DNA of 41,113 nt from Ruminococcus sp. (GTDB lineage Bacteria > Bacillota > Clostridia > Oscillospirales > Acutalibacteraceae): positions 1 through 41,113 of the forward strand of contig JAFRGI010000028.1 of NCBI GenBank assembly GCA_017433905.1, written 5' to 3'. A program made the position numbers and the translations under genes. Below the pieces are notes generated by a model. It did no database searches and had not been told where the DNA came from. It saw only the letters and a list, made by a program, of their open reading frames with translations. Positions within the stretch are counted from its first letter, which is position 1; each line of letters begins with the position of its first letter. Positions 14,846 to 23,164 of the stretch are shown piece by piece.

Positions 14846-15766
14846 TCATTCGATACACGCCGCCAAGCAGACCCATCCGCCGTCGCGGCGTTCCTCCAAA
14901 ATACGGAAATGTCGTTCCACCGCTGCGCGCACCTCGTCGGCACGGGTGTCAATGATACCGCTCATAATATAGACCGCATTATCCTTCATAAACGCGCGCA
15001 CACACTCGGAAAGATCGATGATCGCATCGGCAACGATGTTGGCAAGAACAACGTCAAACGTTCCCTCCACCTTCTCGGTAAAACTGCCGCAGATTGCGGT
15101 AAAGCGGTCGCTCACACCGTTGAGCGCAGCATTTTCCTCCGCTGTGCGCACAGCAACCGCGTCGATATCCACGCCAACCGCCCGCGACGCGCCCGTCAAA
15201 AGCGCAGCGATACCGAGAATACCGCTGCCGCAGCCCACATCCAGCACATCGGCGCCGTCCTTCATGTAGGTTTCACACATCTCCAAACACAGGCGCGTCG
15301 TCTCGTGACCGCCCGTGCCAAACGCGAGACCGGGATCAATATGGAGCGCAACCCTGCCCTGCGTATCGACGTTCTCGTACCAGCTCGGCACAATCATTAG
15401 CTTTTTTCCGACGGCGAGCGGTGCAAAATATTTCTTCCAGTTGTTGCGCCAGTCCTCCTCGGCGCAGTCGAGCAGCTCCATCTCATGCGCAATTCCTTCC
15501 GCACCGTAACGCTCGCTGAGAAAAGCGACCGCCTCCGCAGGCGAAACGTCCGGTTCCAGATAAATATGCACATACGCACGGCTCCGGTCCTTGCGCAGCA
15601 ACTCCTCATCAATGAGATCTATGTGCGCGATATCCTCCACCACCTGCTCCAGATTGGTGTAATCCTCGATGTATATGCCGTAGGGCACAACGACATTGGC
15701 GATATCGCCTGCTTTGTCAATATCCGCCGCATTGACGGCGATTTTGATTTCCGTCCATGTATTCAT
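14846..15766 (-). CDS. prmA: ribosomal protein L11 methyltransferase
   Basis: 306-residue S-adenosylmethionine-dependent enzyme that trimethylates ribosomal protein L11. The N-terminal L11-recognition domain (about 1-110) is followed by the Rossmann-fold domain. DPGLAFGTGGHETT lies near 144-157, the cofactor loop VLDVGCGSGILG near 173-184 and the NIVAD motif further on. It begins 4 bases after the dnaJ stop, an arrangement seen in many Firmicutes where prmA closes the dnaK operon. Confidence 0.93.
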   Translation of the reverse strand: MNTWTEIKIAVNAADIDKAGDIANVVVPYGIYIEDYTNLEQVVEDIAHIDLIDEELLRKDRSRAYVHIYLEPDVSPAEAVAFLSERYGAEGIAHEMELLDCAEEDWRNNWKKYFAPLAVGKKLMIVPSWYENVDTQGRVALHIDPGLAFGTGGHETTRLCLEMCETYMKDGADVLDVGCGSGILGIAALLTGASRAVGVDIDAVAVRTAEENAALNGVSDRFTAICGSFTEKVEGTFDVVLANIVADAIIDLSECVRAFMKDNAVYIMSGIIDTRADEVRAAVERHFRILEERRDGGWVCLAACIE

Positions 15767-15770
15767 GCTA

Positions 15771-16916
15771 TCAACCCTGGTCGTTAAACAGCCTTTTCAG
15801 CTTGTCGAAAAAGCCTTTTCGCTTGGCGTAATTCTTCTCTGTAGTGGCGCTGTCAAACTGAGTCAGCAATTCCTTGTGCTTTGCATTGAGGTTTTTCGGA
15901 ATCTCCACCACCACGCGGCAATACTGATCGCCCTTTCCTCTGCCGCCGAGATGCGGAATGCCTCTGCCCTTGAGCTTGAACACGTCGTTCGGCTGCGTAC
16001 CCTCGTGGATGGTGTAGCGCACCTTGCCGTCAAGCGTCGGCACAACTACCTCGGCTCCGAGAGCCGCCTGTGTGAACGTCACGGGCAGATCGCACCATAC
16101 ATCGTCGCCGCGGCGCTCAAACAAGTCGTGCGTGCTCACATTAACATACACATGCAAATCACCCTTGGGACCGCCGTTGACGCCTGCGTTGCCGTGACCG
16201 CTGACATTGAGGATCTGCTCGTCGCGGATACCGGCAGGTATGCTGACGTCCACGGAATGCGACTGTCTGAATCTTCCGGATCCGCTGCAGCGTCGGCAGG
16301 GATTGTCAATAATTTTGCCGCGTCCGTGGCACGCATCGCAGGTGCGCTGGGTTTGGATCACACCAAGCGGAGAGCGCTGGTTAATGGTAACGCGTCCCGA
16401 GCCGCCGCAGGCTGAGCAGGTTTTGGGCTGCGAACCTGCCGCTGCACCCGTACCGTTACAGTCCGGACAGGTATCGACACTGTTGTACTGAATCTTTTTG
16501 TTGACGCCCTTTGCGCTTTCCTCAAAGGTGATCGTCACATTTGCCTCCACGTCACTGCCTCGCTGCGGTGCGTTGGCGGCGCGTCTGCCGCCAAAACCGC
16601 CTCCGCCGAAAATACTGGAGAAAATATCTCCAAAGTCCATATCCACGCCGAACGGACTTCCGCCGCCCGGTCCCGCCCCGTAATTGGGATCAACGCCCGC
16701 ATGACCGAACTGATCGTAGCGCGCACGCTTTTCGCGGTCGGAAAGCACCTCATACGCCTCGTTGACCTCCTTAAACCGCTCCTCACACACCTTATCGCCG
16801 GGGTGAAGATCGGGATGGTACTCTTTGGCGCTTTTTCGGTACGCCTTTTTTATTTCATCGTCGCTCGCGCCCTTTTGGACGCCGAGCACCTCGTAATAAT
16901 CTCTTTTATCTGCCAT
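15771..16916 (-). CDS. dnaJ: chaperone DnaJ (Hsp40)
   Basis: Full-length class A J-protein (381 residues) that delivers clients to DnaK and stimulates its ATPase. The J-domain occupies 1-70 with the essential HPD in EYHPDLHPGD. A Gly/Phe-rich region (about 75-115) follows. The zinc-finger region has four CXXCXGXG repeats (CPDCNGTG, CSACGGSG, CDACHGRG, CRRCSGSG). The client-binding C-terminal domains complete the protein. It sits 120 bases downstream of dnaK with a hairpin in the gap. Confidence 0.96.
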   Translation of the reverse strand: MADKRDYYEVLGVQKGASDDEIKKAYRKSAKEYHPDLHPGDKVCEERFKEVNEAYEVLSDREKRARYDQFGHAGVDPNYGAGPGGGSPFGVDMDFGDIFSSIFGGGGFGGRRAANAPQRGSDVEANVTITFEESAKGVNKKIQYNSVDTCPDCNGTGAAAGSQPKTCSACGGSGRVTINQRSPLGVIQTQRTCDACHGRGKIIDNPCRRCSGSGRFRQSHSVDVSIPAGIRDEQILNVSGHGNAGVNGGPKGDLHVYVNVSTHDLFERRGDDVWCDLPVTFTQAALGAEVVVPTLDGKVRYTIHEGTQPNDVFKLKGRGIPHLGGRGKGDQYCRVVVEIPKNLNAKHKELLTQFDSATTEKNYAKRKGFFDKLKRLFNDQG

Positions 16917-16979
16917 TTCATCGCCTCCGTACAGACAGTACGGCCGCTGTCTGCGTCCGTCTGTTTATGATACGCCAAA

Positions 16980-17002
16980 AGGAGCTGTGGCTGACAGCTC
17001 CT
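16980..17002 (-). promoter_or_regulatory. intercistronic hairpin between dnaK and dnaJ
   Basis: Perfect 9-bp stem (AGGAGCTGT / ACAGCTCCT) with a 5-base loop, followed on the minus strand by only TTTTGG. Likely a weak terminator or an RNA-stability element that lowers dnaJ relative to dnaK. Confidence 0.5.
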
Positions 17003-17036
17003 CATGGCTTATTGAAAAATCGCTTTTATCCGCGCC

Positions 17037-18881
17037 TTATTCAGCGTCTGTGAAATCCGCGTCATAAACGTTGGGACCGCCGTTGTTCTGATTCGGCTGT
17101 GCGCCGTCTGCGTTGGGAGCGCCCGGCTGCGGATCTCCCTGTTGCGGAGCCGCCTGCTGATAGAGCTTTGCAGACACCTCGTAGAGGGATTTCTGCAAAT
17201 CCTCCTTCGCGGTATTGATCATGCCGACGTCATTCTTGGCAACTGCGTCCTTGAGCGCCTGCACCTTGGTATTGATCGTAGTTTTTTCGTCGTCGGCGAG
17301 CTTATCGCCGTTCTCGTTAACGAGCTTCTCCGCCTGATACGCGAGGTTCTCCGCCTCATTTTTAGCGTCAACCTCTTCGCGGCGCTTTTTGTCCTCTGCA
17401 GCGTACTGCTCGGCATCCTTAACCGCCTTGTCGATATCCTCCTTGCTCATGTTGGTGGAGGAAGAAATGGTGATCTTTTGCTCCTTGCCGGTGCCGAGGT
17501 CTTTCGCGGAAACATTGACGATACCGTTGGCGTCGATATCGAAAGTTACCTCGATCTGCGGAATGCCGCGCATAGCAGGTGCGATACCGGTAAGGGCAAA
17601 CAGACCGAGCTGCTTGTTGTCGCGCGCAAACTCGCGCTCACCCTGGAGAACGTTAATTTCAACCTGCGTCTGGTTGTCGGCAGCCGTGGAGAAAATCTGG
17701 CTCTTTTTGGTGGGGATGGTGGTGTTTCTGTCGATGATCTTGGTCATGACGCCGCCCATGGTCTCTACGCCGAGAGAAAGAGGCGTTACGTCGAGGAGCA
17801 GCAAACCGTCGACCTCGCCGCCGAGAACACCTGCCTGAATGGCAGCGCCGATGGCAACGCATTCGTCGGGGTTAATACCCTTGAAAGGCTCTTTGCCGAT
17901 CAGCTTCTGTACAGCTTCCTGTACGGCAGGAATTCTGGAAGAACCACCGACCATCAGCACCTTGTCGATCTGACCAATCTGCAGACCGGAATCGGAGAGA
18001 GCGGAACGCACGGGACCCATGGTTGCCTCGACGAGATCCGCCGTCAGCTCGTTGAACTTTGCTCTTGTAAGCGTGAGGTCGAGGTGCTTCGGGCCGGTCT
18101 GATCAGCCGTGATAAAGGGCAGGTTAATCGAGGAAGTGGTAACACCGGAAAGCTCGATCTTTGCTTTCTCGGCAGCTTCCTTGAGGCGCTGCATAGCCAT
18201 TTTATCGGAAGAAAGGTCAATACCTGTTTCTGTCTTAAAAGAAGCCACCATCCAGTCGATGACGCGCTTGTCAAAGTCATCGCCACCGAGACGGTTATTA
18301 CCGGCTGTTGCCAAAACCTCCTGCACGCCGTCACCCATCTCAATGATAGACACGTCAAAGGTACCGCCGCCGAGGTCATACACCATAACCTTCTGGTCAT
18401 TTTCCTTGTCTACGCCGTAGGACAGCGCTGCCGCCGTCGGCTCGTTGATGATTCTCTTAACATCAAGACCCGCGATCTTGCCCGCGTCCTTGGTTGCCTG
18501 ACGCTGCGCGTCGGTAAAGTAAGCCGGAACCGTGATGACCGCCTGTGTGACGGTTTCGCCGAGATATGCCTCCGCATCTGCCTTAAGCTTCTGCAAAATC
18601 ATTGCAGAGATCTCCTGCGGTGTGTAGCTCTTGCCGTCGATCGCCACTTTATAGGCGGAACCCATCTCTCTTTTGATAGAAGAAACGGTTCTGTCGGGAT
18701 TGGTGATCGCCTGACGCTTTGCAACCTGACCGACCATTCTCTCGCCGTCCTTAGAAAAAGCCACGACGGAAGGAGTGGTTCTGGCGCCTTCCGCATTAGC
18801 GATAACAACGGGCTCGCCGCCCTCGATAACCGCAACACATGAGTTTGTTGTACCTAAATCTATACCGATTGTTTTTGCCAT
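17037..18881 (-). CDS. dnaK: chaperone DnaK (Hsp70)
   Basis: ATP-dependent Hsp70 chaperone of 614 residues. The nucleotide-binding domain begins [13 protein letters not shown] and includes [11 protein letters not shown] and the phosphate-2 loop [10 protein letters not shown]. The interdomain linker [12 protein letters not shown]-type stretch (here [18 protein letters not shown]) precedes the substrate-binding domain (about 380-500). An alpha-helical lid and a Gln/Asn/Pro-rich tail ending in YDADFTDAE follow. It is the third gene of the CIRCE-controlled operon, 37 bases after grpE. Confidence 0.98.
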   Translation of the reverse strand: MAKTIGIDLGTTNSCVAVIEGGEPVVIANAEGARTTPSVVAFSKDGERMVGQVAKRQAITNPDRTVSSIKREMGSAYKVAIDGKSYTPQEISAMILQKLKADAEAYLGETVTQAVITVPAYFTDAQRQATKDAGKIAGLDVKRIINEPTAAALSYGVDKENDQKVMVYDLGGGTFDVSIIEMGDGVQEVLATAGNNRLGGDDFDKRVIDWMVASFKTETGIDLSSDKMAMQRLKEAAEKAKIELSGVTTSSINLPFITADQTGPKHLDLTLTRAKFNELTADLVEATMGPVRSALSDSGLQIGQIDKVLMVGGSSRIPAVQEAVQKLIGKEPFKGINPDECVAIGAAIQAGVLGGEVDGLLLLDVTPLSLGVETMGGVMTKIIDRNTTIPTKKSQIFSTAADNQTQVEINVLQGEREFARDNKQLGLFALTGIAPAMRGIPQIEVTFDIDANGIVNVSAKDLGTGKEQKITISSSTNMSKEDIDKAVKDAEQYAAEDKKRREEVDAKNEAENLAYQAEKLVNENGDKLADDEKTTINTKVQALKDAVAKNDVGMINTAKEDLQKSLYEVSAKLYQQAAPQQGDPQPGAPNADGAQPNQNNGGPNVYDADFTDAE

Positions 18882-18918
18882 AATGAATACCTCCGTTTTT
18901 TGTTTATCTATGATGGAA

Positions 18919-19491
18919 TTAATTTACAACCTGTACCATCGCGTGACGAATGATTTTGTCACCGATTTTGTAGCCCGTCTGGAACACCGCCGCGATCTGG
19001 TTGGACTGCAGTTCTTCGCTGTCCACCATGGAAATCGCATTGTGCACATTGGGGTCGAAAGTGTCTCCGACAGCGCCGTAACTCTCGATCTTGAGCTTTT
19101 CAAAGGAACTGCCGAGCTGACCCTTGATCAGCTCCACACCCTTGACGATTTCCGGCTCCGCGTCCTTGAGATTTTCAAGGGCCATCCGCACGCTGTCCGC
19201 TACCGGCAGCAATTCAGAAACCGCTTTTGCCGTCGCGTCGTCATAGAGGCTAAGCTTTTCGGAAGCGGTACGCTTGCGGTAATTGTCATACTCCGCAGCC
19301 AACCGCATATACTTTTCCTTCTGCGCGGCAAGCTCCTCCTCAAGCGCCTTGATTTTTTCCTCACGCTCATCCGAAACGCTTTCCGCTTCAACCGTTTCGG
19401 TCTCCGCCACTTCGGCTTCCACTGCCTCCTCCGTCGTCGCTTCCTCCCGGAGCTCCTCCCCGGGCGACTCTGTTTTCTGTTTCTTTGCCAT
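18919..19491 (-). CDS. grpE: nucleotide exchange factor GrpE
   Basis: Dimeric co-chaperone (190 residues) that releases ADP from DnaK. An acidic Glu-rich N-terminal tail leads into the long coiled-coil helix (about 45-95), then the beta-wing domain with [13 protein letters not shown] and [19 protein letters not shown], the GrpE signature. The start at 19491 is preferred because AAGGAG is 9 bases upstream; the ATG at 19500 directly abuts that site. It lies 13 bases after hrcA. Confidence 0.95.
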   Translation of the reverse strand: MAKKQKTESPGEELREEATTEEAVEAEVAETETVEAESVSDEREEKIKALEEELAAQKEKYMRLAAEYDNYRKRTASEKLSLYDDATAKAVSELLPVADSVRMALENLKDAEPEIVKGVELIKGQLGSSFEKLKIESYGAVGDTFDPNVHNAISMVDSEELQSNQIAAVFQTGYKIGDKIIRHAMVQVVN

Positions 19492-19504
19492 TATATCCAT
19501 CTCC

Positions 19505-20539
19505 TTATTGGTTCAATTCAATCAATTCTTCCATCAGGCTGCCGGCGCATGCCGCCACACCCTCGAGAATGGCGATATTGCGCGCATAATCCGTGCGCTG
19601 ACCGGTGATGACCGCCAACACGCCCGAAGGGGTGCCGCCGATGCTGTAGCGGACAGAAAACACCGCGCTGTCATGCAGCTCTACACGGCTGTTTTCGGCG
19701 CCGATGGTAACCGCCGTATGCTGCGGTCTGCGGCTGAGCATAGCCGCCGCGTCGCGCTCGTTTTGCAGAAACTCGATCAACTCCCTGCTTGCCGCCGCGC
19801 CTGCACCGTATTGAAACAACAGTCTGCTCAGCTTGCTGTGCCTGATGCCGACCTGTGCTGCCTGCTGCGCCGCTTCCATAATCGAAATCAGCGCAGGGGG
19901 CATAAACAGTGACAGATCGCCGAAGCGAAACGCCGCAGACTGGATAAACGGCTGTCCGATGACACCGACCTCCACGCCCGCAAACAGCTCGTTGAGCGAT
20001 TTGTCAAACATGGCGACAATCTCGGGCGTTATCACAAACGCGCACCGGAACAGCTGCGTACGTATCACGCCGTTGGAACAGATCAGCACCGTCATGGCGG
20101 TATATCTGCCCGTCTGCACAAAGCTGAGCCGCCGTACGCGGCAGTTATCGGCAGCGGGCGTCGTTACCAGCGCCACTGCTCCCGTGAGCTGCTCCGTCAG
20201 ATCCGCCGCTCCCTGCAAAATCGCCTCGGGAGAATCCGCAGATTTGCCGAGCATGTCGCGGATATACGCTTCCGCGACCTCCGCCAGCGGTGTAACCTGC
20301 ATAACATTATCCACATAATAGCGGTAACCCGCAGCAGTGGGAACGCGTCCTGCCGAGGTATGGGGCTGCACAAGATAGCCCCGTGCGGTCAGTTCCGCCA
20401 TATCGTTGCGTACGGTCGCCGAGGAAACCTGCATATTGGTTCCGTCGAGCAGTGCTTGGGAGCCGACGGGCTCGCCGTTTTGAATAAAGCTCTCGACGAT
20501 GGCGGCGAGAATCAATTCTTTTCTCGCAGCAGGCGTCAT
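19505..20539 (-). CDS. hrcA: heat-inducible transcription repressor HrcA
   Basis: Repressor of class I heat-shock genes (344 residues) that binds the CIRCE operator and is kept active by GroEL in known cases. The N-terminal winged helix (about 1-75) shows GEPVGSQALL and SSATVRNDMAELTARGYL, followed by the HrcA-typical PHTSAGRVPTAAGYRYYVD. The GAF-like core and C-terminal dimer region follow. The start at 20539 has AAGGGGG 7 bases upstream. It is the first gene of hrcA-grpE-dnaK-dnaJ-prmA and therefore self-repressing. Confidence 0.96.
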   Translation of the reverse strand: MTPAARKELILAAIVESFIQNGEPVGSQALLDGTNMQVSSATVRNDMAELTARGYLVQPHTSAGRVPTAAGYRYYVDNVMQVTPLAEVAEAYIRDMLGKSADSPEAILQGAADLTEQLTGAVALVTTPAADNCRVRRLSFVQTGRYTAMTVLICSNGVIRTQLFRCAFVITPEIVAMFDKSLNELFAGVEVGVIGQPFIQSAAFRFGDLSLFMPPALISIMEAAQQAAQVGIRHSKLSRLLFQYGAGAAASRELIEFLQNERDAAAMLSRRPQHTAVTIGAENSRVELHDSAVFSVRYSIGGTPSGVLAVITGQRTDYARNIAILEGVAACAGSLMEELIELNQ

Positions 20540-20562
20540 AACGGTTCCCCCTTTTGGGCGTT

Positions 20563-20589
20563 TTAGCACTCTAAACACCGGAGTGCTAA
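20563..20589. promoter_or_regulatory. CIRCE operator (HrcA-binding site)
   Basis: Exact consensus TTAGCACTC-N9-GAGTGCTAA, placed between the promoter and the hrcA ribosome site. Confidence 0.97.
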
Positions 20590-20603
20590 TCGACTATATC
20601 CTT

Positions 20604-20632
20604 ACTATACCCCCAAAGTCAGAAAAAGTCAA
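20604..20632 (-). promoter_or_regulatory. sigma-A promoter of the hrcA operon
   Basis: Minus-strand TTGACT (20627-20632), 17-base spacer, TATAGT (20604-20609). CIRCE begins 14 bases downstream of the -10, so it covers the start of transcription. Confidence 0.85.
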
Positions 20633-20691
20633 GCATTTTGCGAAAATAATTTTCCTTTTCATAAAACCTTCACATGTCATTCACAATTATC

Positions 20692-20720
20692 TTGATTTTG
20701 CCCGGTGTTTATTATACAAT
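20692..20720 (+). promoter_or_regulatory. sigma-A promoter for the small Cys/His-tailed membrane protein
   Basis: TTGATT (20692-20697), 17-base spacer, TACAAT (20715-20720), about 50 bases before the start codon. Confidence 0.62.
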
Positions 20721-20771
20721 AGAAGCAGTTCATATCCGCAACGATTTCTATCATACGAAAAGGAGGCGCTT

Positions 20772-21107
20772 ATGCCGTTTCTTTCATCCCTTTATGTATT
20801 CCTCTGGGTTGCGCTGGCGATTCTCTGTTGTTTTACCGTCAAAAAACTCGGCGTCGTCAGCTATCTGCTCACCGTATTTTTCATTTTTATGGCTCTTTGG
20901 TACGGTCTGAACACCTTCGGAAACCTACCTGTCTTTGAGGGCGTGTGGGGAAACGTGTTTCGCGGCGTGCTAATCGTTTTTTTTGTTGTGATTGTCTTTA
21001 TCTGGTACCGCGGTCGCAAGATGCAACGCAACGCGCAAAACAAGGTTTTGCCCCATGCCGAGGACTGTCACTGCGAACACTGCGAGGACAAGCACGAGGA
21101 ACCGTAG
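20772..21107 (+). CDS. small three-helix membrane protein with a Cys/His tail
   Basis: Unrecognised 111-residue protein. Three hydrophobic segments are visible (about 5-23, 29-45 and 60-80). A short basic stretch (YRGRKMQRN) follows and would lie in the cytoplasm. The tail ends HAEDCHCEHCEDKHEE, with Cys and His spaced to bind a metal. The start at 20772 has an ideal AGGAGG 5 bases upstream, and a consensus-like promoter precedes it, so it is expressed on its own. Metal binding is inferred from the tail only; no family is proposed. Confidence 0.75.
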   Translation: MPFLSSLYVFLWVALAILCCFTVKKLGVVSYLLTVFFIFMALWYGLNTFGNLPVFEGVWGNVFRGVLIVFFVVIVFIWYRGRKMQRNAQNKVLPHAEDCHCEHCEDKHEEP

Positions 21108-21198
21108 ACCGCATATTGACATCGAAACAAACATCGCCGCAACATCTTGCTGCACCAAAGAGAAACTGCGAAAAAACGCACTTTTTTTTGAAAAAAGC

Positions 21199-21227
21199 TT
21201 GATTTTTGGCAAGCATTATGCTACAAT
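21199..21227 (+). promoter_or_regulatory. sigma-A promoter for rpsT
   Basis: TTGATT (21199-21204), 17-base spacer, TACAAT (21222-21227), 37 bases before the start codon. Confidence 0.72.
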
Positions 21228-21264
21228 ACATCTTGTATAATTGTTATTATAAGGAGGTGGGACA

Positions 21265-21525
21265 ATGCCCAATATTAAGTCAGCGAAAAAGCGCGTAAAA
21301 GTCATCGCTACCAAAACTGCACGCAACAAGGCTAACAAATCTGCTCTCAGAACCGCCATCAAGAAAGCGTTCTATGCGGTCGACACCAACGCAGACAACA
21401 AGCAGGAGGCAGTTCGTCTTGCTACTAAAAAGATTGACCAGGCTGTTGCCAAGGGAATTCTTCACAAGAACACGGCTGCGAGAAGAAAAGCAAATCTCGC
21501 AAAGCGTCTGAACGCTTCTGCGTAA
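21265..21525 (+). CDS. rpsT: 30S ribosomal protein S20
   Basis: Primary 16S rRNA-binding protein of the small subunit (86 residues, usual length). It is very basic, with the family start MPNIKSAKKRVKV and the C-terminal LHKNTAARRKANLAKRLN. The ribosome site AAGGAGGTGG lies just upstream. It is monocistronic, with its own promoter and terminator, as is common for rpsT. Confidence 0.97.
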   Translation: MPNIKSAKKRVKVIATKTARNKANKSALRTAIKKAFYAVDTNADNKQEAVRLATKKIDQAVAKGILHKNTAARRKANLAKRLNASA

Positions 21526-21547
21526 GCAACATCATAATACGATAAAG

Positions 21548-21572
21548 GCAGAGATTTTCCTCTGCTTTTTTT
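21548..21572 (+). terminator. terminator after rpsT
   Basis: GCAGAG / CTCTGC 6-bp stem with a 6-base loop and seven T, extended by A-T pairing at its foot. Confidence 0.78.
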
Positions 21573-21581
21573 GTTTTTCTG

Positions 21582-21610
21582 TTGACTTTTTATAAAAAAA
21601 TGATTAGAAT
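21582..21610 (+). promoter_or_regulatory. sigma-A promoter for the 50-residue membrane peptide
   Basis: TTGACT (21582-21587), 17-base spacer, TAGAAT (21605-21610). Confidence 0.62.
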
Positions 21611-21664
21611 AAATATAGGATCAATTTGATTATCATTAACAATATTGAAACGGAGGTCAAAGAT

Positions 21665-21817
21665 ATGTTCAGAAACAACAAGCTTATGTGGATAATCGGC
21701 ATCATATCCTTTGTCGCGGCAGCTTCCGCAGCGATTACGGCGTTCCTGATCGTCAAGGACAAGCAGAAAAAGGACGACGAAGAGCTTATGGAGTATCTCG
21801 ACAACTCCATTGAATAA
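21665..21817 (+). CDS. 50-residue single-span membrane protein
   Basis: Unrecognised small protein with one clear membrane helix (about 8-28, rich in Ile, Val and Ala) and a strongly charged tail (KDKQKKDDEELMEYL). The ribosome site GGAGGTC lies about 8 bases before the ATG at 21665. It has a consensus-like promoter and a near-perfect terminator, so it is probably translated. The following Nif11-like gene is reached only by read-through of that terminator or by another promoter. Confidence 0.7.
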   Translation: MFRNNKLMWIIGIISFVAAASAAITAFLIVKDKQKKDDEELMEYLDNSIE

Positions 21818-21826
21818 GTTCAGACT

Positions 21827-21857
21827 AAAGGCGGTATGCACAGCATGCCGCCTTTTT
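21827..21857 (+). terminator. strong terminator between the 50-residue gene and the Nif11-like gene
   Basis: 13-bp stem (AAAGGCGGTATGC / GCATGCCGCCTTT, one G-T pair), 3-base loop and trailing T. It lies only 12 bases before the Nif11-like start codon and about 1 base before its ribosome site. Confidence 0.85.
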
Positions 21858-21869
21858 CGGAGGTAGGTT

Positions 21870-22151
21870 ATGATTGAACGCGAGCTGGAGCGTCTGCTGG
21901 CAGACGCAAAACAGGATTTGACACTAAAGAACGCGCTGCTGCGCACGCGCAGCGAAGCCGATCCCACGGAGGCTTTCTGCGCCTGCTGCCGCAGCAACGG
22001 TTACCAAATCACCCCCGGTGAACTCTTTGCGGTTGGCATGACTGCCGGAGACGCCAAGCTGCGCAGTGTCAACGGCGGCGGCGTCACTCCGATCGACGGT
22101 TGGGACGACGCTTATGAACATTTTTTTGCCTCGCTGATCTGGTCATCGTAA
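21870..22151 (+). CDS. Nif11-like small protein (possible peptide-precursor leader)
   Basis: 93 residues. Residues 1-71 follow the Nif11 leader pattern: an amphipathic N-terminal helix, a DPTEAFCACCRSNGYQIT block matching the family's DP.E....A...Gy.it, then a helix ending in a Gly-Gly site (RSVNGGGV, 69-71). The 22 residues after it (starting VTPIDGWDDAYEHF) would be a core peptide if this is a natural-product precursor. That core has no Cys and few Ser/Thr, and no maturation enzyme or peptidase-transporter lies in the window, so a plain Nif11-domain protein is equally possible. The ribosome site GGAGGTAGG is strong. Confidence 0.65.
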   Translation: MIERELERLLADAKQDLTLKNALLRTRSEADPTEAFCACCRSNGYQITPGELFAVGMTAGDAKLRSVNGGGVTPIDGWDDAYEHFFASLIWSS

Positions 22152-22236
22152 TTTGTCAAACGACGTTATTTTCTTTTGATTTGTTAGTTATTAATCATTT
22201 GTAATTAATTTTCACAAATTTATTGTGCATTTATTC

Positions 22237-22265
22237 TTGCAAATCTCCGGTTTTTATGCTATATT
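22237..22265 (+). promoter_or_regulatory. sigma-A promoter for the aquaporin
   Basis: TTGCAA (22237-22242), 17-base spacer, TATATT (22260-22265), about 48 bases before the start. Confidence 0.6.
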
Positions 22266-22312
22266 GTAATTGCTCTCATTCATAGCAAAAATTAAAAAAG
22301 GAGGAAAAAACT

Positions 22313-23020
22313 ATGAATTCAGTAAAAAAGTACATTGCTGAGTTTATCGGCACCATGGTGTTGGTGGTACTCGGCTGCGGCACTGCAATGCTCGTCGGCT
22401 GCGACGCCAAAAACGGCGGCGGTTACATTTTGACCGCGCTTGCATTCGGTCTGGTGATCGTTGGCATGGCGTACTGCGTCGGCAACATTTCGGGCTGCCA
22501 CATCAATCCCGCGGTTTCTCTGGGCGTACTGCTTTCGGGCGGTATGAGCGCAACTGATTTCGTCGGATATATCATCTCCCAGTGCCTCGGCGCTTTTGCA
22601 GGCGCAGGTGTTTTGGCGGCGATTTTCGGACTCGGCAGCGTGACCGACCAAACGGGAGGTTTTGGTTCCAACGGTCTTGCAGGCGTTAACGGCAGCGTTG
22701 TAGCTGGTTTATTGGTGGAATGCTTCCTGACCTTCGTGTTTGTTTTCACAATTCTCGGCGTCACCTCCAAAAAAGCGGCTCACGGCAGCTTTGGCGGCCT
22801 CGTAATCGGTTTGACCCTCACCCTCGCTCACATTCTGGGCATTGGACTGACAGGCACTTCTGTCAATCCTGCACGCAGCTTTGGTCCCGCGCTGGTTGCC
22901 ATGATGAACGGCAACGCAGAACCCATGGGCGTTTTGTGGGTATTTATCGTTGGACCTTTTGTCGGCGCAGCGCTTGCCGCCGGTATATACAAATTCCTCG
23001 AGAGCAAAAAGGAAGCGTAA
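22313..23020 (+). CDS. aquaporin / major intrinsic protein channel
   Basis: 235-residue membrane channel with six helices in two inverted halves. Both NPA half-helices are intact: GCHINPAVSLG in the first half and GTSVNPARSFGPAL in the second. The Arg after the second NPA is the selectivity-filter arginine. The SVNPARSFGPAL form and the short length are closer to water channels (AqpZ type) than to glycerol facilitators, and no glycerol genes adjoin; transport of other small neutral solutes cannot be excluded. The ribosome site AAGGAGG precedes the start; own promoter and terminator. Confidence 0.92.
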   Translation: MNSVKKYIAEFIGTMVLVVLGCGTAMLVGCDAKNGGGYILTALAFGLVIVGMAYCVGNISGCHINPAVSLGVLLSGGMSATDFVGYIISQCLGAFAGAGVLAAIFGLGSVTDQTGGFGSNGLAGVNGSVVAGLLVECFLTFVFVFTILGVTSKKAAHGSFGGLVIGLTLTLAHILGIGLTGTSVNPARSFGPALVAMMNGNAEPMGVLWVFIVGPFVGAALAAGIYKFLESKKEA

Positions 23021-23044
23021 GGATTCTTGCAGAGAATTTCGCAG

Positions 23045-23069
23045 GGAGACCGGTAACGGTCTCCTTTTT
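23045..23069 (+). terminator. terminator after the aquaporin gene
   Basis: Perfect 8-bp stem GGAGACCG / CGGTCTCC with a GTAA tetraloop and five T. Confidence 0.9.
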
Positions 23070-23105
23070 GTTTTGAAAATTCTGCAAAGTCTCCCTGTCG
23101 GCGCC

Positions 23106-23134
23106 TTGACACGCGCGTTAATATTGTTTATAAT
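23106..23134 (+). promoter_or_regulatory. consensus sigma-A promoter for the TSCPD-OhrR pair
   Basis: TTGACA (23106-23111), 17-base spacer, TATAAT (23129-23134): both hexamers perfect, implying strong expression unless repressed. Confidence 0.85.
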
Positions 23135-23153
23135 TTAATTGTATTCAATTTAA
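23131..23153. promoter_or_regulatory. OhrR-type operator candidate
   Basis: AT-rich dyad centred on AATTG-tatt-CAATT (23137-23150) and flanked by TTTA/TTAA. This resembles the known Bacillus OhrR box built from TACAATT/AATTGTA halves. It overlaps the end of the -10 and the transcription start, and an OhrR-like gene is second in the unit. Confidence 0.6.
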
Positions 23154-23164
23154 GGAGGCACAAC

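Noticed and set aside
14024-15400. 458-codon open frame opposite the HAD and prmA genes
   Set aside because: It spans two genuine genes and their gap; the product is His/Arg-rich and not protein-like.
17142-18842. 566-codon open frame on the plus strand opposite dnaK
   Set aside because: It mirrors the dnaK frame, has no ribosome site and its product resembles nothing; it follows from codon bias in the real gene.
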